The notes under the pieces were generated by a model, which did not search any database, had not been told where the DNA came from, and saw only the letters and a list, made by a program, of their open reading frames with translations. The translations under genes were made by a program, and so were the position numbers. Below are positions 1-11,534 of a DNA stretch of 64,000 nucleotides, one piece after another (positions within the stretch are counted from its first letter, which is position 1; every line of letters begins with the position of its first letter). The stretch comes from Cyathus striatus (lineage: Eukaryota; Basidiomycota; Agaricomycetes; Agaricales; Nidulariaceae): NCBI GenBank assembly GCA_025738555.1, contig JAOVFP010000007.1:1178001-1242000 (forward strand), written 5' to 3'.

Positions 1-1800
1 AGTACACACATAATACTCACAATGTCACACCAAGCTTCAACCTACTTCCATGTTCTTTTACCACCTCATCCTTCACTAACACTGCAAGCTGCACAAATCC
101 ACTTTACAGGGATATGATTAAAATCTGTGACACATTCTGGATGGTACTGAAGAAATTACATAATGAGTAAAGGATTATTTTTCTAGAAGAAAGGTAACAC
201 ACCAATCAAGTCACCAGATACTGGAACTTTGATGTATCATTTGCAGTAATTAGCGTAACAGTGGGATGTATAACTAACAGTAATTACAGTAGGCACTGAT
301 GTATCATTTGCTGCAATTATAGGTGGTATTCCATGCATACTGAGACCAAACTGAAACACCCCATGATCTAGTAATAGATGTGCAAGTTGCAACATCCCGA
401 CGTAGCCTACTGGTATATAGTATTTGGAACTTCTTGCAGTGCACAGTGCACATCAATTCATTAATTTAAATTTCATAATCACGCTGGTCAGCCCTTAATT
501 CTTTTCACCAGATCTACTTGTAATATTAAATTGACAAAGTTAAGTATGTTGCTTCCTTATGATAGTATGTTTTTTCTCCTTAACCAGATATGTTTTCTGG
601 TACTTCCATAATTCTTTAAGTCAATAATCAGACCTCATTTCCAGCTTTGTATAATACATAAATATTTAGGTATGTCAAGAAGAGGGGAAAAATGCTGAGA
701 AATGTGATGCACAAAGGCTCAACAAAGGCTGCAGACACAGCGTTAAAGGGCCCTAGGATGCAGGGCGAGCGAACTTCAAGTGGTAAGGCGCTAAATCTTG
801 ATGTTACATTAAATGGTAAATGGAAGTGTCTGTTTTAATCACGTGGCACATACCTTGGCCAGAATTTACGTGCCGGAAGAACTGTATTATAAGGAGGTTT
901 TTGTAGCAGTAAAACATAGGAATATAGTGTCTCCCATAGGTCCCACTTCTCCAAAAAAGCGAAATATATTCATTTATATGCTATAATCTATGTATTCAAG
1001 GTACTAGATAATGTACAAAGCTATTTTTTAGTTTTGGTCAGACGAAAATCCTAAACTCATACACACTCATGCTTTGGAGCATAGAGAAGTCATTATATTT
1101 TAATTGCCAGATGCATGTAGCATACAACATATTTCAACAAATATTTTAAGTTGAAAAAATGACATATTTAGTCAACCTTGTCATCTATCCTTCATTAAGA
1201 AAAATACTAACAAGTGTAACAGTGTCTGGCTGGATGATTTCACAATGCTTACAGTAATGAGTTTTGAAAGCAATTTAATTGGTATCACTGTCAAAATATG
1301 AAGCAAGCATTTCTTACATGTAATCAATGGATTTGGGTGTAGTGCATAGTGTGAAACAAACAGACAAAAGAATATACATAATTTATGGATGTGGAAATAT
1401 TATATTTTTTGCATTTCAAAGTGGATACAATGTGAAGCCCTAAAGAAGCACAATTCATGGAACACGTTAAATTAATGAGCTAGATTTGCACTAATTTTAG
1501 TGCTGTCAAATTGGAAGTGTGCAAGGGTGGGCTGGCGGGTGTAAGGTGTATAATCTATTACTAAGAACTTTTAGAACGGTGTGTATGTAACCATTCCATC
1601 AGCTTCCATCAAATCTATTTCCTACCTGGGAGCCCTCAGCAATTGCTGCATTTATACATCTCTCACTTACAGTAATCACTGCAATTGATACATCACAGGT
1701 CTGTTGCAATTACTGCAAATGATGCATCAAAACCATGGTATTGCCTGATCAAGTTTCACAGCCTTTGAACTTACACTCAACACTTTCAGTACTGGAAAGA
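1..1800. other. AT-rich intergenic DNA
   Basis: No convincing gene is visible. The stretch is AT-rich and almost free of CpG. Its only structure is a pair of inverted repeats near both ends, described separately. The few short reading frames have no recognisable motif or splice context. Confidence 0.6.
229..1733. repeat. Inverted-repeat-bounded segment, possible decayed transposon
   Basis: A motif reading TGATGTATCATTTGCAGTAA occurs near 231 and again, less perfectly, near 298. The reverse complement of the same motif occurs twice near 1680-1733. Duplicated motifs facing inward at both ends resemble the subterminal repeats of a non-autonomous DNA transposon of about 1.5 kb. I could not define a clean target-site duplication and the interior has no transposase, so the class is unassigned. 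Confidence 0.35.
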
Positions 1801-2095
1801 TCAACATTGCAAAGCTGGTAACACCAGGCTATGAACAGAGGGGGTGCTTGTAACCATTGCCAGATTGCATGTTCCTTTTGGCTTTGTGAAATAACTACAT
1901 ATAGTGATTTGCTTAAGCACAGACATTTCTGATACTTTATCACACTTAGGCTCAGCTTTTACATCACAACAGGATTTCTTGCCAACATAATTGGTGAAAA
2001 TGTTTTTAATCCTGTTAAGTCCCCAGTACTTGCGAACTCTGCATTGATGACATGTCACATATCTATCTGCATCTAGAACACCTGGAGGGATTGCA
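1801..2095 (-). pseudogene. Fragment with a CHQC cysteine motif
   Basis: The minus strand keeps an open frame containing a Tyr-Val-Thr-Cys-His-Gln-Cys-Arg motif. The codons just upstream (to about 2095) also read sensibly as IPPGVLDADRY. A CHQCR motif followed by spaced cysteines recalls the zf-4CXXC_R1 type of zinc finger, but only the first cysteine pair is clear here. No start codon, partner exons or full domain were found, so I treat it as an exon fragment of a degraded gene. The family call is tentative. Confidence 0.3.
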
Positions 2096-3118
2096 ATTCT
2101 GCATCTTTTTCACATTGTACACTTACAAGTATTCATTATACATTCATTGAGTATATAAATACTGCACAAAAATGGGCTGGGGAAGCTTGGGGGGTACTTG
2201 GGGGGTACCTTCCAACTTTTTTTTTGGTCCCCTGACCCCCCCCCCCCCCTCTACCCCCGGTCATGGATTCAAATCCCAGAGCACCCTTGGGTAGAAAGTT
2301 ACACTTCCACAGGTCAATTACCTTTCAATTGTTACGTAAGACATTCGCAATAAGATTAAGGGAGTGAGGTCGTGTGTTTGATTCTTTCAGCTCCACAATC
2401 GAAGCCCTTGCAACTTTCACATCCACTCCAAGATATATCATGTACCGCTCTGAAACTACATTATCATGAGTGAGATCTTGAGGCCTCTGAGAGGTTGATA
2501 ATATTCAAACATACTGCATGGCTTGGCAGGGTCCCTCTGCACATGTTGTATCAATGTGCACTGCCTTAGTCTACTAGACTAAGATGGATAAGGCTGGCAA
2601 CAATTGTGCTTGTTCGCTTATGCAGAACATCATAACATGGTACTTACATACACAAATATGTAATCAAACAATGACATTACCTATGGTGTGGAATCAATGA
2701 TTCGTTGCTATCATCAACCCTTATATAGAGAGAAGTGAGTTTGAAAGATTGCAGTATAGGCCCCCCCCCATCCAATAGGGGAATTTAAAGTTGGCTGTTT
2801 TTTCGCTACAGACAAATCACTACAGTCTTGCCGAAAACCATGATCAGAAATTCAAACAGAGGATTTTGCTATACACATTCACTATGTTTTATTCTTTTCT
2901 ACCTCTATGTCTCGTTAAAAATTTGGAGGTTGTATAGATATTATTATGTTTAGACAATATATCTAGTAAAATGTATATTTTTGTAAGGTGAAAGGATGTG
3001 GTCTCTGTCAGCACTATCTCAATGTTATAAACTCCAAACTGATCGCCAATTGTTCTCCTTAGTAACGATACAGAAATTACTGTAGCGTATCGTGTTACAC
3101 CAACTTTGAATTCCCCTA
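2096..3118. other. Intergenic DNA with homopolymer tracts
   Basis: The stretch holds a T run and C run near 2218-2250 and a short C run near 2760, with no gene I can support. A GGGGGGTAC motif is repeated twice just before the T run. It includes the upstream region of the following F-box gene. Confidence 0.5.
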
Positions 3119-4057
3119 ATGTCATTCCTCTTCCCCCCTGAAATTGAGGAAGAAATATTTCAACATGTGGTCACTACTCGTCCCTACTACGATACAGACA
3201 CACACTTAGCCAGGGTGTCCAAATGAGTGCAATTGTGGTAAGTCACCTCCATCATATCATAGACCTGGCTAAATGTTCAATAAAGCATGGAGCCAGTGTT
3301 ATACAGAACCATCAAATTCTATGGTGACAGAGTAAAGTATGGATACAACATCCATGAGATCTACAGGTTAATCCACGAAGACAATTTCAAGATCACTCTC
3401 AAGTTCAAGCCTAAGTCATTCTTTCAAGAAAACATCAAAAATGTTCTCTTTATTGCCTTAGTATCAAAGGAGTTCACCACCTCTCTGCTTTCTATTTGCA
3501 CAGGAATTCAACATCTGTTCATTTGGTTCAAATGGCATGATGAGTCATTTGTTCAAAAAATCACTCTGTTACCACTATACTCTCTCGAAGTTGATGCTTC
3601 CATGCTGAACACATTGGCCATATCTCAAGTAAAGCTATCTCAAGTTAGATACATATCTATTGGAGGTCTTTGCTTTGACAAGGATATTGATTACATCCCT
3701 ATGGATAGCTTCCAATGGCTACCCACATTAACTCACCTTGTGATACCTGTTGGTGAACAAAACGAGTACTTAATGAGGACTCTGCACACTCTCAGAAATA
3801 TTAAACAGCTGCAATCCATTTTCATCCTTCTTGATGATTTTTATGTTTGGGGCAACGATGATGGAGTTCATGAGTTGATTAGTCAATGGGAAGCAATCGA
3901 CTCAAAGATTATGGTTGTCCATTTGCAGTCAGAGTCATCGATAAGGCATTGGGAAGAGAGGATGGATTGTGGGGGCATTGATGTTCAAGATGGTTATTGT
4001 TATGGAGAGGATTGCTGGAGTAATGATGGTGAGGATATAGTTGGAAATAAGGATTAA
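3119..4057 (+). pseudogene. F-box-like protein gene closed by an early TGA
   Basis: Exon 1 (3119-3237) starts at an ATG and reads into an F-box-like N-terminus (FPPEIEEEIFQHVV, then DTDTHLARVSK). This is the usual start of the large agaricomycete F-box-like family. A 48-bp intron (3238-3285, GTAAGT to AAAG) leads into exon 2, which is open to TAA at 4057 and encodes about 257 residues with a leucine-rich middle and an acidic tail. In exon 1 the codon after VSK is TGA (3224-3226), where Arg is expected before VQL. One CGA to TGA change would explain it. Translation could restart at the ATG at 3287, but that protein would lack the F-box. F-box proteins normally recruit substrates to SCF ubiquitin ligases; no substrate can be inferred. 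Confidence 0.65.
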
Positions 4058-5068
4058 TAAAAGAATGTATATAGCAATGGCTTCTATATGCATGTAAAGG
4101 AAGTGTTTGAAAAGAGGTATACCAAACTGCAAAGTCCAGATCTGAGAGCTTTTGATTGCTACAGCCTGGACTAACATGGGTGGCGTATAGTAGCACACCT
4201 CGTCTCATCAGGGGGGGGGCTAAGAAAACTTCTGCTTACCTCTGTTTGCCACAATGGTGGATGCTGAGACCGGCACTTCCCAGCTGCTCCCAGGCTGCAG
4301 CTGCAGGTGGTGGTACTTACATACAGTCAACTCTGTCTAAATACATAGGGTTCTGTAGACCTAAAATGTTATTAAATAGTACAGAGTATGTAATAGTGAG
4401 AAGGATCCTTAGTGGCTAAGCTGGACTTGGTGGAGCTATAAAAGTATTAAATTGTATTTATACGGAGTCAACTGTACATAGATAGTGTAGGGGGCAAAAC
4501 CTCCCAGAGCTTTCGCCTCACCCAGCAAATGGCGAAACCCTAGTGTGGGAAAATTGTGATTCATGGCGAAACTGGCAATTGGGACTTTTATATTTTGGCA
4601 GGTGCAAGGCAGATGTAGCCTATTTTTTTTTAGTATCGTTGGTGAATTAAATACTCTATTCTAGTCCCATTCACATAGTATGATCACAGCATTCAATGAC
4701 ATATTATTTTCCCTACTACTGTTGGCTCCCAGCCTGCAAATATGGTTTGAAGTGAAGGAAGATATCCTGGCAGCACATATTGTATTGATTATATTTAGAG
4801 GTATTATATACTTCCTCCAAAATGACAGCAAATGAAAACCCATCACCATTCTGGCTTGCAAAACCTTCTCCTGCCTTCTGTCTCTTTCTCTGAGTCTGAC
4901 ATCCAACTGCAACCACTCCACCTGAGAGTCACACAGCAAGATATATCATATATTTTTGCCATTTATCCTTCGGCATCAGGAAAAACCCCATCAGCTAAAT
5001 TAGTGATATTAGTAGAAATAAGCTGTACCCTTGTCCAAATTTTACTAATAATGGGTAATTCATACTTA
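4058..5068. other. Intergenic DNA without a recognisable gene
   Basis: Reading frames here are short and unlike any family I know. A TTTCGCC / GGCGAAA pair near 4507-4540 could form a small hairpin. Nothing else is visible. Confidence 0.5.
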
Positions 5069-5262
5069 ATTGTACTTATATTGCCTATTGTGAGGCATAA
5101 TAAGTGTTCATAAGTTTGGTACAATAAAAACACAAACTTACTTGTACTTATATTACCCATTGTGAGGCATGATAAGTGTTTATAAGTTTGGTACAATGGC
5201 AAAGCACACTTACTTGTACTTATATTGCATAGTATGAGAATGATAAGTGTTCATAAGTTTTA
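5069..5262. repeat. 72-bp tandem repeat, three copies
   Basis: The motif TGTACTTATATT recurs at about 5071, 5143 and 5215. Each copy continues through GTGAGGCATGATAAGTGTT and ATAAGTTTGGTACAA, giving a 72-bp period. The third copy is truncated and more divergent. It lies in non-coding AT-rich DNA. Confidence 0.8.
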
Positions 5263-6500
5263 CAGAAATTAACCACTGTTATGAATTTAAGACATTAATC
5301 AATTTTAGCCAAATTTTAGCATACTATACTAGCTATACTTAAAGCAAGCCAATTCCATTTCAGAGAATTTCATCTTGAGCACTTTGCATCAAGTTTAATT
5401 CCATATTACGAAATTATATGTGTTCTATATGTATTACATTTAAAGGCTGAAGTCATACATCACAATATACACATGTACAATACTTTCTAGTATGATTAAA
5501 TTGTAGTTAAGAGCCAATATCATAGTGGGGGAACACATAATATAAGTAGCCCACATCATTTTTAACTGAGGGAAACATATGGTACACACAAGTTAGATGT
5601 TACCATAGCATTGTATGAACCAAGTACAAACATTAAAGGTTTAAACGGTTAAGTTCAAAGGCAAGTGAGAAAGTTAGCACGTGATCGATTCACTGTGTTT
5701 GGCCTTGATTGTATCACGTGCATGTTGAACTTGACATGTCGTCGTACACTCCTTTCAATTCCCCACCTCACCTTCATTCCTCTCCCTCCTTCCCCTGCCT
5801 GTCACTTTGGCCCGCTCATTTGGTAAACTCTGGCTTCTACTTTGAGATCTGACTCATATATGTGCTCCTCTGCTTCCCTGCTACCCTTATCTTACACCTG
5901 TCTCTCACATGCTGTGCAAGTCTGCATCTCTGCCCATCATATAACTGGTATTGACAATCTTTCTTTGGTATGTATTTGAGTTGTCTTCCTTTTAAGTGTA
6001 TGCTTATCATGTACAGGAGCACTACATTTGCTGTCATTCAATGAGTGGTACTGCTGGATGATGGAGAGGGGGGATATGGGTGGATATGTGGGGCTGGATG
6101 TTGTGGGGTGAGTGGTACTGCTGGATCATGGAAATAGAGGGATATGTGGGGCTGGATATTGTGGAGTGCATAATGGTTATATCTTCAGTGGATTGTTGTA
6201 ATTAGATATGTTATTTATATCCGTAACCACTTTGTTGTAATACAATAATAATATATAATTAACTGACACCTATTATACTGTACTGAGTGAAAGCAAAGTG
6301 TCCTTATAAGCATCAATTTATGTGCATATTACACTTTAAATGAACTTCTCAGTCCTTATCTGAACTATAATTGTGCAGATAAGGTACTAAAATGTACTTA
6401 TTTTTTCGAAATAAGTAGGGGGCCTCACTATTTTACCTTATTGTCCTTAGAGTCCTTATTTTAACTATTTTCTACTTATCTGAGCTAAAATTCAAGATTA
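5263..6500. other. Intergenic DNA with a CpG-bearing patch
   Basis: No gene is supported. Around 5680-5830 the base composition changes: CpG appears, with a CACGTG palindrome near 5715 and pyrimidine-rich DNA after it. This could be the remnant of a promoter. At about 6042-6170 a segment beginning GTGGTACTGCTGGAT and ending GGGGCTGGATRTTGTGG is present twice in tandem. Confidence 0.4.
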
Positions 6501-6579
6501 TTTGCTAATATAGCTGTTGAGGTTTTTCCTGATGCTCTGTGAGTGGTGCCTTTTTGCACTCACAGGGACAGCTGTAACT

Positions 6580-7110
6580 TGTCTTGGTGAATAAGTGAGT
6601 ATGGGGCTTATGGACTGGGAGGGGGGCATTACTCCTGCTGAGGGGGGTTGACCAAATATTGGGTTGGGCCAGCCTAATTGGGGGATGTTGCCTGGGGGTG
6701 CTGACCATGGTCTGTAGGTGAATATTAGTGTGATTTAGATAGAGGGAGGAGGGGGGACATCCAGTGCTTGAGCTTGAGAGGGAGGAGTGTAGAGCAGGCA
6801 TTCTGCCTGCACCGCAAAAATGCAGTTTTCATTCTTTTCATCTCTGCACCTCATTACTTACATGCTGTCATTCACATGACCTTCCTTACATACATAAATG
6901 TCATACCTACCCATCTGAGAATACCAGCTTCGCATTCCCCTTCACTTCACCTCTAATGCAAGTTCACTAGGATCTGGAGGTTGGACAGATGTGTATTCCT
7001 CCTCTTCAGGAGGGATGAAACCATTCTGTTGTCATGCGCCAGGGAATGCATGGAATAGATCATCTGTTTGGATCAGATTAGTATCTCTTGAGTCTGGGTG
7101 CTCTGGCCTT
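6580..7110 (-). pseudogene. Decayed DUF6699 gene copy (5' part)
   Basis: This segment aligns with the 5' half of the open DUF6699 gene at 12864-11535. Shared landmarks include GGGTTGGGCCAGCC, the CTGACCATGGTCTGTAG splice-acceptor region, GCTTGAGAGGGAGGAG and GGGATGAAACC. CpGs in the better copy are TpG or CpA here (for example TTTTGCTGTCGTGCGCC against TTCTGTTGTCATGCGCC). An unrelated insertion of about 220 bp splits it, and the DUF6699 domain itself is absent. It is a relic with no coding potential. Confidence 0.7.
6788..7006. mobile_element. Small insertion inside the DUF6699 relic
   Basis: The relic is interrupted after GAGGGAGGAG and resumes at AGGAGGGATGAAA, so AGGAG may be a short target duplication. 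The insert begins TGTAGAGCAGGCATTCTGCC. A closely similar sequence in inverted orientation (GCATTTTGCCTGCTCTACA) lies at 61872-61892, suggesting the end of a dispersed element. The insert has no coding capacity and no good inverted repeat at its other end, so its class is unknown. Confidence 0.45.
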
Positions 7111-7482
7111 AGAGAGCTCAGAGTTTTAGCTCTCAGTTTCATGACTTGCAATCTGAGACATTCGGCTTCTGACCACCTTCCTTGCATACTGTATATAGAT
7201 GCAAATGCATACTTGCTGGTAATATTGTATTAGGATGCTCAGCATCAAAGACATTGGATATCATTGAAGCCATAACTTGCCTGCTATCTATTTGTTCACA
7301 TACTGTCAGATTCTGCATTACAGCAATAACCTTCCCCCACCCATCTTCAAGTGCATACCTGTACCACAACTCTCAATGTTGACGAGGACGGCTATACAAA
7401 AATCTTTTTCATTCCTCTCACTGAATACACTTGCGTTCATATGCCATGTTTCACATATGCACTATATGTTGTCGCAGTAAAC
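7111..7482. other. Intergenic spacer
   Basis: Only short overlapping frames without motifs are present. CpG content rises towards the 3' end of the neighbouring gene. Confidence 0.4.
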
Positions 7483-9160
7483 CTAGGGCTGAAATATATT
7501 AACCAATCGCGTTACACCATGATTCCAGTCTTCTACGCGCCGTTTGCTATTTAGACTAAAAGTCGATGCAATAGTTCCCACAAATCCAACAGCCATGCTG
7601 TGCATAACGATGTCTATAAGTGGCGGATACCACTCCCCTAACATTGCAGCAGTTTTCAGTGCGTCATGGTCGATTTGTTTCCACCCGAGGCTTTTAACTT
7701 GATTCCAGAACTCTGGGTCCGTCTCATCTGCAACATCTCGAATAAGCTCTAGCACGACAAGAGTGTGATGCTTTTATTACCTGATGTAATTATAATGTCG
7801 TGAATAGCAATACCATGCTTTTGTAGTAGCTCTTCTTGAACTTCCAGTACTTGTTTTGAGTACTTTGATATATCTCGACAATCGTCGCTCGAGCATCCTT
7901 CAGTGAAATCCCCTCTTCGAGCATGTACAGCGATAAACTAACGTTATAGGAGCTGTCAATTATCAGTGAGAAACTGTAAGTATGAAGGGGATACTTACAC
8001 GAGGAATATCATTCAGAGAAACTTGAAATAACGTTGCTAGATATTCCTTCCCCAATGACATCATGCGCTCCGTGAAAGGTAAGTTTTTGCCGATGATATT
8101 CCACGCAGGAGACCAAGGACGCTCCCACTCAAACGAATGCCCACTGGAAGTAACAAAATATAGACAGTCGAGACACGCCAAATGCTGATCAGGTGGAAGC
8201 TTGGAGTCCATCGGGGACGGAATCATCAATGGGAAATCCGTTGGATTGCTGCTAGGACCACCTGGATACGTCAACGCAGCCAATTCGGAGAATATGACAT
8301 GGAAATCATTCTCATCTTCTTTTTGTCGTACTTGCTTTGGAACGCGTGTGTATGATATATCCAGTCCCAAGTGATTTATCATATTCCAATTTTCAAATGG
8401 ACCCGTATGTTCTATGTTTATAGTTGACCAGCAACCGATGTGTTCCTTGCTTATAGAAGAGTAGGGATCCCCGAGGGGTGGTAGTTCCTTCACTTCTCGC
8501 CATTCGAGTATTGGCTTCTGAAGAGCGTTGCGCAGATGCGTGAGATTGAAGATGTCACCAAAATGAATAATTCCTGCGGAACTGGCTACGTTGAATCTGT
8601 GAGTCCGATGTAGTTTGTGTCGGAAAAGGCTTTCGTACGCATATGATGGTCCGGTGCGAATGGCGGGATTATTGGTACCCGATCGCTGATGGTCGACAGA
8701 TATATCATATTAACCTATACGTTCATGAGGCGTCGTGATAGTGCTGACCAGACGGTAATAAACACTCACAAGAGACATGAACTCATTTGCTAGACGTTTG
8801 TACTATGAGCAGACGGACACACGAAATGGTTGCTGCGCACTGAATCCTCCTCCTCCCCATGCAGTCAAGTAATACTTCTCTGGTCGAAGATTCTCTGGAA
8901 AATGATACAATCGTTACTAAGCGCATTTGATATCACAACGTCTGTCGCGTACCTCTGAAGCCTTTCGTCGGCAAACCAAGTAAGGTATGTGAAGAGTCCC
9001 AAGGCCTTACTACCTCCACTGGCACTGGCACTGGTAGGTCTTGCGGCTCCGAGCATTGGAAATTAAAAGAAGACAATCCCGTCGACCAGTAATATAAAGA
9101 GAGGGTGACTATAGATATAAAAAATGCTAGGATAGCTTTTTTTGCGGGCACGAAAGCCAT
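7483..9160 (-). CDS. O-fucosyltransferase-like type II membrane protein
   Basis: A seven-exon model joins in frame with consistent splice sites: 9160-8953, 8894-8841, 8789-8770, 8714-8639, 8585-7999, 7937-7781 and 7736-7483, giving about 451 residues. Residues about 8-25 form one hydrophobic segment after a short basic start, as in a Golgi type II anchor. Then come a TAWGGGGFTNEFMSL motif, a SDRVPIIPPFAPDHHMP block, and HARRGDF, which matches the basic HxRRGDF-like substrate-binding motif of the O-fucosyltransferase family. A conserved end (GFVGT, then RRVEDW) closes the protein at TAG. The family transfers fucose or related sugars from nucleotide sugars in the secretory pathway; the exact substrate cannot be told. 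The gene is intact and lies in a CpG-normal island. Its 5' end is repeated upstream. Confidence 0.85.
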
Positions 9161-9735
9161 GTGAATAGTGGGAGAGAAAGTGGGAGGGAAGAAAAGGGGT
9201 GAGTACGTCGAGGGGTGGTGGGTTATCTTGATAAGCAATAATGGTAAGTGTGATCCGGCGACCATGCTGAGTGCGATAAGTTAGCAACTTCGTTGCAACA
9301 CCAGGATTGGCCATACTATAATTAGCAAAAAATGATAAAACCCCGAATTAGATCCTAACAATGTTAAGATGGACCATTTTGTGCACACAAACGCCATATG
9401 GATGGTGGGAGGAAGAACAGGGATCGTTAAATCGAAAGGTAGTGGTTTCTCTTGCTGGTACAATGTCAGCGGACTCCAAGCCCCGATCGACCATGCTGAG
9501 CGGGACAAGTTAGCAACTTCAGATTGGCCATATCACAATTAAAATGTGATAAAACCTAAAATAGACCATGAGAGTATAAAGTAAGTTTAAGATGGCTCGT
9601 TCTGTACGCACGAACACGGTGTAAATGATGGGAGGGCGGAAGTAAGGGTAAGTATGTCCAGATACAGTGGCATTTCTTGATGATTGACAATGTAGAGCAG
9701 CTTCTGGATTGGTCATACATACTGAGCTGTCAAAA
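9120..9735 (-). repeat. Tandem copies of the promoter and first exon of the transferase gene
   Basis: Three partial copies of the same unit lie head to tail. The one at about 9120-9310 serves the intact gene. Two more at about 9355-9540 and 9590-9735 each carry a degenerate start (MAFVCTKWSIL and VFVRTERAIL against MAFVPAKKAIL), preceded by the same GGGAGG-rich leader and GTTAGCAACTTC / GATTGGCCATA blocks. The extra copies lead into stops and are not joined to downstream exons. They could be alternative promoters or remnants of a tandem gene array. Confidence 0.7.
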
Positions 9736-9739
9736 TGAG

Positions 9740-11400
9740 GGCCAGAATTCAGAAGTTGACTACGGATTAAGCCGAGCTCATTTGCCCGATATTTTCATCA
9801 ATTTATCATTATGTATCTCGTCTATATTTGGTCTATTTGGTTTGATCTGGTGGATGATGTGGACCTTTGAAAATGAACCAACTGTCTTCTAAAATGCAGC
9901 ACTTTCTAAGAATCCTGAGGCATGAGGCCTGGATATTAATCAGCGTATAAGCTTCTCATGAATCGTGACCACCAACTTTGAACTTTTACATTCTGAACCA
10001 GCAATAATGTTCCCAAGCATGTATTTTCGTTAACTTTTCACTCACAGCTCACATTTAGAATAACCAACCCCGTGTCAATAATTGGCCCGGAGCATATGCT
10101 GTGCATCCGGGAACTCATCACGGAGACGATTAAAAATTTTATTGGTCATTCATCTTATTAAGGTGGTTATTACCAACTTATGTATCCAGAGGTACGAATA
10201 GAGAACGGTGGAGAAACTAGGTAAGTTCAACGCAATTCACCGTTAACAAGACGATGCCAACATTTCTAAGTTAATTCTTCATTCTTATTTTACCTCATTT
10301 TTCGCACAACCAGACATTGAGTCCGTAATGCTGGAATGAATATACTAATTTAGTTGGATAAGCATCTGTGTCCCTCACGATCTTCCGAGACCGATGATCA
10401 ATAACACCCGCGGGCATCAACAGTACCTGAACAGTACTGTAACACATGAACAAAGTTTCGCAGTCCCCAAAGATCATGGTGCTAGAAAGAACGAATAAAT
10501 GGATGAAATTTAGCTCAAATTCCATATGACGTACAGATATAGACTACAGAGAAGCTGCAAAGAAAAAAACGAAGATTATCACTGGTTAGTAATAAATATA
10601 TAGAAAAGAGAAAATCGGATGTACCGGTACACAGACCATGCTCACGTGCAGATAGCTCTAATGTAGTTCACATTTTCTCATAGCTTCACCAGATGTGACA
10701 TAAAAATGACAATAATCTCTTACACTGGATATCGTCTATCTTCTCGATTGGAGGAGATATCAGTAACCAAAAGAAGATTCGATCATATGCACATAAAGCG
10801 TACCCACGGAGAACTTACAGCATATGGAGGTCATTGCCATCATGTCGCGTCGTTTATTGTATGTGTAGTGGTAGGAGACGGGGTGAAGGTAACCAAGAAA
10901 GTGGTTGAAGACTGAGGGACCATGCCAGGAGGACAAAAGTTGGTACGTATTATGCTCTGTCATTCAAAGGAACACTTCAGAGTAAATATGCTGGATCGCC
11001 TGGTTGGGCTTCTGCAGCGCTGTAGCGTGGAATCTCAAAAGGGGAGTACACTTCCAAGTTACAGAGTCAATCGCAAGTAATCACAGTATAACGAACGATC
11101 CCATTACTATAATAAAGCAATAATATACAGAAAAAAAACAGTGTAGATAGACATACGATATGCCCCAGCAGCATCGCATGTTCGAGGTCCCACGAAATGC
11201 GCCTACAAATAATTAAGGTAATTCCGTGGGCTGGTACTGTCGTATCACGCCAAAAACCAAGCACTGTGTTCGATCTTGAAACTAAAAATACATGAAGGTA
11301 TCTAAGCGTACCAACGCTATTTATGTATAAAATACAGTATAAATGACTGCGGTAGAGAACGAAGAACGTCAGTTGAGATAGTGAAAGTTAGAGCAAGAGA
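9740..11400 (-). pseudogene. Unresolved CpG-normal gene remnant
   Basis: Three minus-strand frames (about 11264-11067, 10963-10760 and 10525-10295) have coding-like composition, hydrophobic stretches (a run of about 20 residues near 11150) and GT/AG sites between them. I could not join them into one in-frame model. Hydrophobic segments hint at a membrane protein, but no family motif is recognisable. It may be a degraded gene or a gene with many short exons. Confidence 0.3.
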
Positions 11401-11534
11401 AATGTACCGAGCTATATCACGTGATCTCGTCAAACGCACAAACCCCCTTTGCCCACAACGAACTTGATGTCCTCTCCACACCTAACAGCCCACTCGCCCA
11501 GCTCGCGAAGACCAATCAACCGGTCTCCCCTAAC

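Noticed and set aside
1..230. Promoter for a gene to the left of the window
   Set aside because: No coding sequence or conserved signal could be tied to it.
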